DNA of 29,176 bases from JAUVIB01 sp964424545 (GTDB lineage: Bacteria > Calditrichota > Calditrichia > Calditrichales > Calditrichaceae). The DNA lies in assembly GCA_964424545.1 (NCBI GenBank), contig CAYRJN010000027.1, positions 1-29,176 of the forward strand, given 5' to 3'. A program made the translations under genes and the position numbers. Positions 1 through 6,908 of this stretch are shown here, one piece after another. The notes below the pieces were generated by a model that ran no database searches, was not told the origin of the DNA, and saw only the letters and a list, made by a program, of their open reading frames with translations. Positions within the stretch are counted from its first letter, which is position 1; the number at the start of each line of letters is the position of its first letter.

Positions 1-1
1 C

Positions 2-205
2 GCGTTTTTCGGCCCTACAACGCGCAAGTTCGGTTACTATCCCTATAGAAAAGGGGATAAAGTTTTTGAGATAGACCTCGATTGTCGACCATGCGGCAGT
101 CACGGTAGCAATGAATGCCCTTTAGGACATTTTAAATGTATGAGGGAAATTTCCCCGCTTATGGTGGCGGAAGAAATTAATAAAAAATTAAAGGTTAAAA
201 TATAG
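2..205 (+). CDS. Glycosyltransferase family 9 (LPS heptosyltransferase), C-terminal fragment
   Basis: Partial gene that enters from the left edge; only the last 67 codons are present, ending at a TAG. The visible tail has the features of the C-terminal part of ADP-heptose:LPS heptosyltransferases: a GPT segment near the start, then a cysteine-rich stretch with CRPC, CPLGH and CM spaced as in GT9 proteins, then a closing helix. The family transfers heptose from ADP-heptose to lipid A-core on the cytoplasmic side of the inner membrane. The catalytic N-terminal half lies outside the window, so the exact acceptor cannot be judged. Its position just before other surface polysaccharide genes supports the call. 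GT9 membership is fairly sure; the specific heptosyltransferase type is not. Confidence 0.8.
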   Translation, partial: AFFGPTTRKFGYYPYRKGDKVFEIDLDCRPCGSHGSNECPLGHFKCMREISPLMVAEEINKKLKVKI

Positions 206-384
206 CTTTGCTTTATTGAGTAAAAAGACATACTTGTGATTTTGGTGATCCCTTAGCGGCAGGAGAAGAGAAATACTAATGAATACATAATTCTTCTTGT
301 AGGAAATCGAAATGAAAATTTAAATTATTTTTATGAAATTTAAGCACATTACTGATATTGTTAAATAAAGAGTAAAAAAAAGTT

Positions 385-1377
385 ATGGATAATATAATCG
401 AATCAAAAGATAATATATATATATTATGGGAATATCCTTTAACAAGGAAGGCTGCCTTTGAACGCCTGAATTTCAGTCTTAAAACGCTTTGTTTTTTTAA
501 TAAAAATAAAAATATTTATCTTTTTTCCAATGCTTTGAACGATGACTTGATCGCCCATATCGATAAAGGAGAGAATAATTTTCATATCGCCAAATGGTCT
601 ATTGATGATTTAATGTCTGCTACGCCTTTTAAAGAAGTCTATAAAAAACTGACTCCCGAGCAAATCGGGTGGGTGAATTATTCTGATATTTTTCGTCTTT
701 CGGTTATTTATCGCTGGGGCGGTACGTATGTTGACGTGGATAATATAACCCTTAGAGAATTGCCGGCTATTGAAAACGTTTTATCGCGCACATTGGATCC
801 TCACTCCTTTGAAACAAAAAATGCAGTATTGATACCCGGTGAATATCGTGAGGGGATTAATAAAGATAAATATAAGCATATTTCTTTCCGTTTTAGAATG
901 GATCCGCTGGTGAATTTCCATGCGGAACACCCTTTTATTATCGATTTGATTAAAAAGGGAATAGCGCAGAAAGCGCCATACAATATTTCGTGGCAAGAAT
1001 TGATGAGTTCGCTGTTTTTACAACATAAGAAAAATAATATAAGCGCAATAAACAGCGCATTGTTACTAGCCTATTTACCGGATGGCCGTGGTTGTTATGA
1101 TTACAGCGATTATGATAAATGTAAATTCGGCGGCGAAATGTGCGATATTTTATTCGAAAGTTGTCCCGATATGCGGCATGTGGGCGAATATAAAACAAAT
1201 AAGAGAGAATATGCGGAAAAAGTATTAGCGGAGATATACAAGCGGTTCCCTTATGCCACTTTTTTCTGGGCGCAATCGCATTATAAATTTAAAAAGGGTC
1301 TGTTCGGGCAAAGAAAAAACAAATTATCCAATTGGATTGTTAAAATTATATCAGATAAAATCGATCAGGCGGGTTGA
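385..1377 (+). CDS. DXD-motif glycosyltransferase (GT32 / capsular polysaccharide synthesis type)
   Basis: 330-residue cytosolic protein without signal peptide or clear membrane segment. The core motif is at residues 99-120: a YSDIFRL segment followed by YRWGGTYVDVDN, with the metal-binding DVD at 117-119. This arrangement is diagnostic of the glycosyltransferase sugar-binding region containing DXD motif and related capsular synthesis enzymes, which bind a nucleotide sugar through a divalent cation. Sugar and acceptor cannot be read from the sequence. The start ATG has only a weak purine-rich stretch upstream (AAAGAG near 367-372). The next gene starts at or within a few bases of its stop, so it is probably co-transcribed with the ABC exporter and galE, consistent with making a surface glycan or modifying the LPS core. 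Confidence 0.8.
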   Translation: MDNIIESKDNIYILWEYPLTRKAAFERLNFSLKTLCFFNKNKNIYLFSNALNDDLIAHIDKGENNFHIAKWSIDDLMSATPFKEVYKKLTPEQIGWVNYSDIFRLSVIYRWGGTYVDVDNITLRELPAIENVLSRTLDPHSFETKNAVLIPGEYREGINKDKYKHISFRFRMDPLVNFHAEHPFIIDLIKKGIAQKAPYNISWQELMSSLFLQHKKNNISAINSALLLAYLPDGRGCYDYSDYDKCKFGGEMCDILFESCPDMRHVGEYKTNKREYAEKVLAEIYKRFPYATFFWAQSHYKFKKGLFGQRKNKLSNWIVKIISDKIDQAG

Positions 1378-1379
1378 GC

Positions 1380-3272
1380 ATGAATCTATATTTAAAGATG
1401 TTGCAAATTATAAAACCGTTTTGGAAGGCCATTTTAATGACCTTCATTCTAACTTTTTTGTATGTAATATTTAACAATCTTTCCTTATGGATTACCGTTG
1501 ATTTTTTAAAGCAATTGTTTGATCCGCAAACGGTAAACAGTGAACAAGTTGTAATTAAAGACGTTGTCCCCGATAATTCCGATAAAAACTCCATAAAAGA
1601 AAAACTAGGTGTTGATATTAATGTCGGACTTTACCAGAAAATAAATAAGGCTATAAAATCCGTTTTAATACGCGATACAAAAACGAAAACTTTACTAACG
1701 GTCTGTTTTGTCATCTTTTTTTCCTTTTTGTTTAAAAATATTATTCATTATGTGCGCAAAATGATTCTTAGTTATATAGAGATCAAAGTGGTTGTAAATA
1801 TTCGTAACAGACTGCATAAAGCTTTTATGTATTTGCCGATGCGCTTTTTTGACGGTAGCCATTCAGGGGACTTAAACTCCTTGCAATTCAACGATGTTTA
1901 TGCCATTCGCACACTGCTTTCCGAAAGTTTCGGGAAAATGATACTTTCTCCCATACAGATCATTTCAAATATTGTGATCCTTATTATGATTAGCTGGCAG
2001 TTGTCGTTAATTACATTTCTAATTATACCCGTTATCGCTTATGTCATCGTGGCAATCGGTAAGGGCATACGCAAAAAAGCGCGCCGCGTTTTCTTTCAGA
2101 TGGCCAACGTTATGTCAACTTTTTCCGAATCAATTAATGCTATCCGAATTGTTAAAGCCTTTACGAATGAAGAGAAAGAGATTAAAAAGTTTGAAAAAGT
2201 GAACAATGTCTATTTTACTAAAACTTTTCAGGAATTTCTATTGCGCAACGCTACCTCGCCCATAAATGAAATAATACTCGTGGCGATGCTTAGTTTTCTG
2301 TTGTGGTACGGCGGCAATCTTGTCTATTCCCACAAAGGGATTGCCGCAGAAGATTTTATCCGTTTTTTAGTGTTTTTATTTACAATGTTTCAACCGATAA
2401 AAGATTTGTCGGGCGTGAACAATACTTTACAGGCCGGTATGGCCGCCGGCGAACGTATTTTTGCCGTACTCGACGCTGAGCCGGAGGATTACCGCCATGA
2501 AGGTTGCAAAGAAATGTGCGCTTTTGAAAAACAGATTGCTTTACATAATGTTGCGTTTAAATATGCCAATGATTTGCCTTATGTGTTGAGAAATATCAAT
2601 ATGACAATTAATAAGGGAGAGACCATTGCTTTTGTCGGTCACAGCGGCTCGGGGAAAACAACGCTTGTTAATCTAATTCCCCGTTTTTATGAACTTACGG
2701 AAGGAATCATAAAAATTGACGGTTTGGACATTAAGAATATCTGTTTACAGTCGCTTCGTAAAAATATTTCGATCGTAACACAGGAAAGTATTCTTTTTAA
2801 CGATACGGTGCGCACTAATATAGCTTATGGAATGGAAAAAGTTAGCGACGAGGAAGTGATTGCCGCCGCTAAAACGGCCAATGCTTGGGAGTTTATCAAG
2901 CAAATGGAACATGGTCTCGATACGGAAATAGGAGAGAAAGGCGCCAAGCTTTCGGGCGGTCAGCGTCAGCGTCTTTCCATTGCCCGTGCCATTTTGAAAA
3001 ATCCTCCGATTTTGATCCTTGATGAAGCGACTTCGGCCTTGGATACGGAATCGGAGCGCTTGGTGCAGGAAGCTATCACTAAAATGATGGAAAATAGAAC
3101 CGTGTTGGTAATTGCGCACCGTCTTTCGACAATCACTCACGCCGATAAAATTATGGTTATGGATCACGGAAGAATTATGGATATGGGAACTCATAAGGAA
3201 TTGCTGCAAAAGTCGAAAATATATAAAATGCTTTCACAAAACCAATTTATAGCGCCCGAAAGCAAAAAATAA
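1380..3272 (+). CDS. MsbA-like ABC exporter (fused membrane and ATPase domains)
   Basis: About 630 residues: N-terminal six-helix exporter domain (about 1-345) and C-terminal ATPase domain (about 375-620). With the ATG start, Walker A (GHSGSGKTT) lies at 420-428, the signature LSGGQ at 524-528, Walker B ending in ILILDE at about 544-549, and an AHR H-loop about 30 residues later. Such half-transporters act as homodimers that flip lipid A-core or other lipid-linked substrates across the inner membrane. Between helix 1 and helix 2 there is a polar stretch (about 48-105) that is longer than in E. coli MsbA. I chose ATG at 1380; an in-frame TTG at 1374 overlaps the stop of the previous gene and would add two residues. 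The neighbours (glycosyltransferases, galE) favour a lipid or LPS-precursor substrate, but drug export cannot be excluded. Confidence 0.88.
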   Translation: MNLYLKMLQIIKPFWKAILMTFILTFLYVIFNNLSLWITVDFLKQLFDPQTVNSEQVVIKDVVPDNSDKNSIKEKLGVDINVGLYQKINKAIKSVLIRDTKTKTLLTVCFVIFFSFLFKNIIHYVRKMILSYIEIKVVVNIRNRLHKAFMYLPMRFFDGSHSGDLNSLQFNDVYAIRTLLSESFGKMILSPIQIISNIVILIMISWQLSLITFLIIPVIAYVIVAIGKGIRKKARRVFFQMANVMSTFSESINAIRIVKAFTNEEKEIKKFEKVNNVYFTKTFQEFLLRNATSPINEIILVAMLSFLLWYGGNLVYSHKGIAAEDFIRFLVFLFTMFQPIKDLSGVNNTLQAGMAAGERIFAVLDAEPEDYRHEGCKEMCAFEKQIALHNVAFKYANDLPYVLRNINMTINKGETIAFVGHSGSGKTTLVNLIPRFYELTEGIIKIDGLDIKNICLQSLRKNISIVTQESILFNDTVRTNIAYGMEKVSDEEVIAAAKTANAWEFIKQMEHGLDTEIGEKGAKLSGGQRQRLSIARAILKNPPILILDEATSALDTESERLVQEAITKMMENRTVLVIAHRLSTITHADKIMVMDHGRIMDMGTHKELLQKSKIYKMLSQNQFIAPESKK

Positions 3273-3289
3273 ATAAGGAGAAGAGCAAC

Positions 3290-4255
3290 ATGCAAGTATT
3301 GGTTACCGGCGGCGCCGGATATATCGGAAGCCATATTGTAAAAGAGTTATGCGATCAAGATGTTAAAGTAACGGTCTTTGACAATTTTAATACGGGACTT
3401 TATGAAAATATCGATTCACGCGCAGGCTTAATTAAGGGCGATATAAAAGACATAGAACAATTGCGGGACGCGTTTAAAAAACCTTATGATGCGGTTTTTC
3501 ATTTTGCGGCCTTAAAAGCCGTCGGCGAGTCCATGGAGAAACCTGCTATCTACGCCCAAAACAATATATGCGGTACGTTAAACATTCTTAACGTTATGGC
3601 CGAAAAAAACGTATCAAATTTTATCTTTTCGTCGTCGGCTGCGGTTTACGGAACGCCTCAATATCTACCTGTCGACGAGAAACATCCTTGTCATCCCGAA
3701 AGCTATTACGGATACACAAAATATGCTATTGAAGAAAACCTTAAATGGTATAGTCAATTAAAAAATATTCGTTTTGCCGCGCTGCGTTATTTTAACGCCA
3801 CGGGTTACGATTTAAACGGCGCTATTAAAGGACAGGAGAAAAATCCGGCCAACTTATGTCCCATTGTAATGGAAACGGCTGCCGGAATCCGCGAAAAAAT
3901 GCAGGTATTCGGTAATGATTATGATACAGCTGACGGAACCGGTGTTCGCGATTATATTCACGTTAACGATTTAGCCGTTGCGCATGTACTCGCTATGAGC
4001 TATTTGCTTAAGGCAAGGAAAGATTTAATCGTTAATCTCGGTACGGGTAAGGGGCACAGCGTGTTGGAAATGATTAAAACGGCGGAGAGAGTTACCGGTA
4101 AAAAAATACCGTATGAAATCGTAGGCCGTAGAGCCGGCGACCCGCAGGAAATCGTAGCGAGTGGTGAGTTGGCTTATAAAATATTGGGTTGGAAAGCGCA
4201 ATATTCCGATTTGGAAACAATTTTTAAGACAATGGCTCCCGTTTATTTGAAATAA
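3290..4255 (+). CDS. galE: UDP-glucose 4-epimerase
   Basis: 321-residue short-chain dehydrogenase of the extended type. The NAD-binding glycine motif (GGAGYIG) is at residues 7-13, the catalytic region has SSSAAVYG at 114-121 and the YxxxK pair Y140/K144, followed by the RYFNATG segment at 166-172 that is typical of GalE. The enzyme interconverts UDP-glucose and UDP-galactose in the cytosol and supplies galactose for surface glycans. It is slightly shorter than the usual 330-340 residues but looks complete. A good ribosome binding site (AAGGAGAAG) precedes the ATG, which lies 17 bases after the exporter stop, so it is the last gene of the surface-glycan group. Epimerisation of other UDP-sugars is possible, as in many GalE relatives. 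Confidence 0.92.
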   Translation: MQVLVTGGAGYIGSHIVKELCDQDVKVTVFDNFNTGLYENIDSRAGLIKGDIKDIEQLRDAFKKPYDAVFHFAALKAVGESMEKPAIYAQNNICGTLNILNVMAEKNVSNFIFSSSAAVYGTPQYLPVDEKHPCHPESYYGYTKYAIEENLKWYSQLKNIRFAALRYFNATGYDLNGAIKGQEKNPANLCPIVMETAAGIREKMQVFGNDYDTADGTGVRDYIHVNDLAVAHVLAMSYLLKARKDLIVNLGTGKGHSVLEMIKTAERVTGKKIPYEIVGRRAGDPQEIVASGELAYKILGWKAQYSDLETIFKTMAPVYLK

Positions 4256-4312
4256 CAGAACATAGCGTTATAAACTATTTGATAAATGGCTATAACGGTC
4301 CTTACTATTCAG

Positions 4313-4338
4313 GCGATTTGATAGCGGCAAATCGCTAT
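4313..4338. repeat. Overlapping inverted repeats between convergent genes
   Basis: GCGATTTG (4313-4320) is the exact reverse complement of CAAATCGC (4328-4335), with a 7-base loop. A second, mutually exclusive stem uses ATAGCG (4321-4326) and CGCTAT (4333-4338). A third inverted repeat, CGTTATA (4266-4272) with TATAACG (4291-4297), lies just upstream. The stretch sits between the ends of the convergent galE and cysteine-cluster genes, so a bidirectional transcription end is the likely role. No strong T-tract follows on either strand, hence the low confidence in a terminator call. Confidence 0.4.
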
Positions 4339-4363
4339 TATATTGTAGGGAAAGAAGAAATCT

Positions 4364-4747
4364 CTAAGCTTTATTTATGATGGATTGTATTTCTTTTATG
4401 TTGTACTCTTTTCCATGGCCAATCCCTGGACAAACGGCCTTTTCTTGCTCCCATCGCTCTTCGGAAGATATAATTTCCGGCCAAAAGGGGTAATCCCTGC
4501 ATTGTTGCGGCCGTACGGGATAAATGAGGCAGCGGTTATTTTCTATGAAAACACAATTTTCATTTTCGCCGTCTACAAGACATAAGCGGTTATCTAACTT
4601 TTTGATGAACCATTGAAAAAAAGCGTCATGAGGATGATTTAAATAATCGGCAATGTTTTTTGCTTCTTCTTCCTCTAAAAAGACAAATCCATTGCCGACT
4701 CTGCAACAGTTTGAGCATCCTTCTATGCAAATAAATTTATATTCCAT
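4364..4747 (-). CDS. Cysteine-cluster (CxxxCxxCC, YkgJ-type) protein
   Basis: 127-residue small soluble protein. The N-terminal cluster has cysteines at 7, 11, 14 and 15, and further cysteines follow at 56, 65, 73, 83 and 106, including a segment with R-P-x-x-C-R-x-Y-P around C83. This is the pattern of the putative zinc- or iron-chelating domain family (YkgJ, PF03692). Function in this family is largely unknown; metal binding is inferred from the cysteines. Its start lies 25 bases inside the end of the upstream histidine kinase gene, so the two are translationally coupled. It ends facing galE. Confidence 0.8.
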   Translation of the reverse strand: MEYKFICIEGCSNCCRVGNGFVFLEEEEAKNIADYLNHPHDAFFQWFIKKLDNRLCLVDGENENCVFIENNRCLIYPVRPQQCRDYPFWPEIISSEERWEQEKAVCPGIGHGKEYNIKEIQSIINKA

Positions 4748-6069
4748 TTATCCCCATTCCTATCTTTTTCCGTGGGCAATTGAATTGTTACTTTCGTACC
4801 TTTGTCAACTTGCGAATGAATATCAATGGTTCCGCCAAGCAGTTCGGTTAATCGCTTGCTGACAGATAAACCAAGCCCCGTTCCCTGTTCTTTTGTGGTA
4901 AAAAATGGCGAGAAAATCTTTTTTAAATTTTCTTCGGAAATTCCGCAGCCATTATCGGTTATTATTATATTTACATTAGCGTTTTTTATGGCTTTTATGA
5001 CTATTGAAACATGTTTATCCTTGTTTTTATTCTTTTTGATAGCTTGAAAAGCATTGCGTAATATATTAAGAATAATTTGTTCTAAAAGATTTTTATCGCT
5101 GTATATTTCAATATTATCAACAGCGTCAATGGATAAAACGCTCATTTCCGTATCGTTAATAAAAAGAGACAATTTGCCGAGCAAGCTTTTAAGATTTATT
5201 TTTTCAATGTTTATGACTGGCGTTTTCGTTAACTTTAAAAAATCATCAATTAATATATCGAGACGTTTTACTTCATCCGAAATATAGGAAAATGTTTCGT
5301 CATCTTGTCGTGAATATTTTTTCTTGATAATATCATTAGAGGCTTCGATGATTGCGAGAGGATTACGCAGTTCGTGCGCTACGGTGGCGGCCATTTCTCC
5401 TATTTGTGCCAGATGCTGGCGCTCTTTAAGTTCGGTTTGGTATTTAATACTTCGTTTTAGCATACGCGATAAAAAGAAAGCAATTAATAATATGGCCGTT
5501 AAATTAACGGTGGTTAATAGCACAATACGTGTTTTAAATTGATCCAACACCGTAAAATATTCGGCTTTGGCTTCGATGACGACAACGGCGGAAACAAAAC
5601 CGTTGATATCCGCTATGGGCATGTAGGCGCTCATAAATTTTTGCGAGGCATACGATTCTATTTCGGAAATTTGAGGAAATCCGCTTTTAGCCTTTTTGAA
5701 AAGTTGATTCGTAACGGATGCGCTGCTTTCCGTTTCCGGAGCAGCTACGATAACATCACCGGCAGGGGAAATTATTTGAATTGTCTGTAGTTCGCTTTGT
5801 CGTCGCAGATCTTCCAAAATTTGTTGATAATAGAGATATTCTACCGAGCTGCGTTCGCCTGGAATGATATTGCTAATTTCGTTTTCATCAATAATTCGAG
5901 CGATTAATTTATTAACTGTAAGTAGCTTGGATTTTAATTCGCTGCCAAATTGATCACGGATCCGGGTTAAATAAATCCAAATAAGCAAATTGAGGGAAAG
6001 TAAAATGATAAAACTGAGCCAAAAAGATAGGACAAATTGTTTATGTCTATTGGAATGGGAAAAAATCAT
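4723..6069 (-). CDS. Membrane sensor histidine kinase, NtrB/AtoS type
   Basis: 448 residues. A membrane helix at about 12-34, an extracytoplasmic sensor domain at about 35-180 (Cache/PAS-like size, fold not identified) and a second helix at about 182-203 lead into the kinase core. The H-box AHELRNPLAII has the phosphorylated His at 232, the N-box has NILRNAFQAI at 335-344, the G1 box is DNGCGIS at 372-378, and FFTTKEQGTGLGL at 389-401 covers the F and G2 boxes. An HE-x-RNPL H-box is typical of the group whose partners are NtrC-family activators of sigma-54. No response regulator is encoded nearby, so it is an orphan here. Its start overlaps the stop of the NYN-domain gene by four bases (ATGA), and its end overlaps the next gene, showing one operon. 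Confidence 0.9.
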   Translation of the reverse strand: MIFSHSNRHKQFVLSFWLSFIILLSLNLLIWIYLTRIRDQFGSELKSKLLTVNKLIARIIDENEISNIIPGERSSVEYLYYQQILEDLRRQSELQTIQIISPAGDVIVAAPETESSASVTNQLFKKAKSGFPQISEIESYASQKFMSAYMPIADINGFVSAVVVIEAKAEYFTVLDQFKTRIVLLTTVNLTAILLIAFFLSRMLKRSIKYQTELKERQHLAQIGEMAATVAHELRNPLAIIEASNDIIKKKYSRQDDETFSYISDEVKRLDILIDDFLKLTKTPVINIEKINLKSLLGKLSLFINDTEMSVLSIDAVDNIEIYSDKNLLEQIILNILRNAFQAIKKNKNKDKHVSIVIKAIKNANVNIIITDNGCGISEENLKKIFSPFFTTKEQGTGLGLSVSKRLTELLGGTIDIHSQVDKGTKVTIQLPTEKDRNGDKWNINLFA

Positions 6070-6563
6070 TTTTTCTTATCATCTCCGAATTGTTTAAGCC
6101 AATATTCCATATCGACATTTTCCGGATTGTATTTTTCGCTGTTCTTCGGCGATCTTATTTTTTTCGATGATTTTTTTATAACGTATTTACTTATAAAATC
6201 TTCCGATTTAATCGTCCGAGCGCCATGATCCTTCGCCGTAAAAAGAATTTCATTGTCAGAACTTACAATGGTTAGTTCGGCCGGATTTGCAGCGTTGCGC
6301 ACATAATCACGAATGATATCATCCGCCGTTTGCGGTTTTTGGGAGAAAATTAATTTAATGGCGGAGGAATAATTTTGTTCTTTGAAGAATCCTTCTTTGC
6401 CGTCTAAAACAAGAATAATTTGACTCTTTCGCATAGCAGAAAGCTGCAACAACCAATTAATCATTAAACGAATCGTTTTGTCGGTATCGCCTTTTTTCAG
6501 CCATGTGGAAATCTCGGGATGTTTATGGGCTAAATTGTATCCGTCTATAATAAATTTTTTCAT
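6066..6563 (-). CDS. NYN-domain (YacP/Rae1-like) putative ribonuclease
   Basis: 165-residue protein starting with a strongly hydrophobic strand and IDGYN (D7), followed by LVLDG (D54), an ADDIIRDYV helix (D81, D82) and SSDNEI (D103). These acidic residues match the PIN-like active site of NYN domains of the YacP family; the Bacillus member Rae1 is a ribosome-associated mRNA endonuclease. The C-terminal tail (about 128-165) is Lys-rich and ends in a short helix. I infer a metal-dependent RNase, substrate unknown. It is the first gene of a three-gene minus-strand operon with a histidine kinase and a cysteine-cluster protein. Only a weak ribosome binding site precedes the ATG. Confidence 0.78.
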   Translation of the reverse strand: MKKFIIDGYNLAHKHPEISTWLKKGDTDKTIRLMINWLLQLSAMRKSQIILVLDGKEGFFKEQNYSSAIKLIFSQKPQTADDIIRDYVRNAANPAELTIVSSDNEILFTAKDHGARTIKSEDFISKYVIKKSSKKIRSPKNSEKYNPENVDMEYWLKQFGDDKKK

Positions 6564-6732
6564 TTTGTAATTTGTTTAAGGTGATAAATCCAAATTTTTA
6601 AGTTGAACGGTTTTATAATCTTTATGTTCGGCGCTTAATATACAAAATTTATTATTTAATAAGAAAGTTTAATAGCCTGGATATTAAAATTCAAAGCTCG
6701 ATTTTTTAAGCGACAGATGGGCATAGTTATTG

Positions 6733-6748
6733 TGACAATTTGACAATT
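6733..6748. repeat. Tandem direct repeat TGACAATT x2 in htrA upstream region
   Basis: TGACAATT occurs twice head to tail with no spacer, about 55 bases upstream of the -35 box of the proposed htrA promoter. The position suits an activator site, but no regulator is identified. The surrounding gene-free stretch 6564-6908 (345 bases) separates the divergent NYN-domain operon and htrA. It also holds the htrA promoter and a 7-bp inverted repeat, and otherwise shows only AT-rich sequence. Confidence 0.35.
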
Positions 6749-6802
6749 GTAGCCGAAAATGGACAAAGAATGCGGAAAAAATCGAACATTTTTATGGATT
6801 TT

Positions 6803-6831
6803 TTGATTGGTATAATTATTGCAAATATAAC
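6803..6831 (+). promoter_or_regulatory. Putative sigma-70-type promoter of htrA
   Basis: TTGATT (6803-6808) and TATAAC (6826-6831) are separated by 17 bases, close to the TTGACA/TATAAT consensus. Transcription would start near 6838, giving a leader of about 70 bases before the htrA ATG. Confidence 0.55.
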
Positions 6832-6848
6832 ATTTCAGAAACTTTATA

Positions 6849-6874
6849 GTTGAAAGATCGTATATTATTTCAAC
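6849..6874. repeat. Inverted repeat in the htrA leader
   Basis: GTTGAAA (6849-6855) and TTTCAAC (6868-6874) are exact reverse complements with a 12-base spacer. The repeat lies just downstream of the expected transcription start, so it could be an operator or a leader hairpin that ends before the ribosome binding site. AT-rich 7-bp repeats also arise by chance. Confidence 0.35.
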
Positions 6875-6908
6875 AAAACCAAAATTATAAACAGAAAGGA
6901 GACAGAAA

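Noticed and set aside
206..384. Protein-like short frames (about 19 and 25 codons) between the GT9 fragment and the next gene, as if a decayed gene.
   Set aside because: They lie in different frames, have no start codon with ribosome binding site, and match no family I can recognise; chance explains them.
2745..3209. 154-codon open frame on the minus strand inside the ABC exporter gene.
   Set aside because: It is antisense to the conserved ATPase domain and its translation resembles no protein family.
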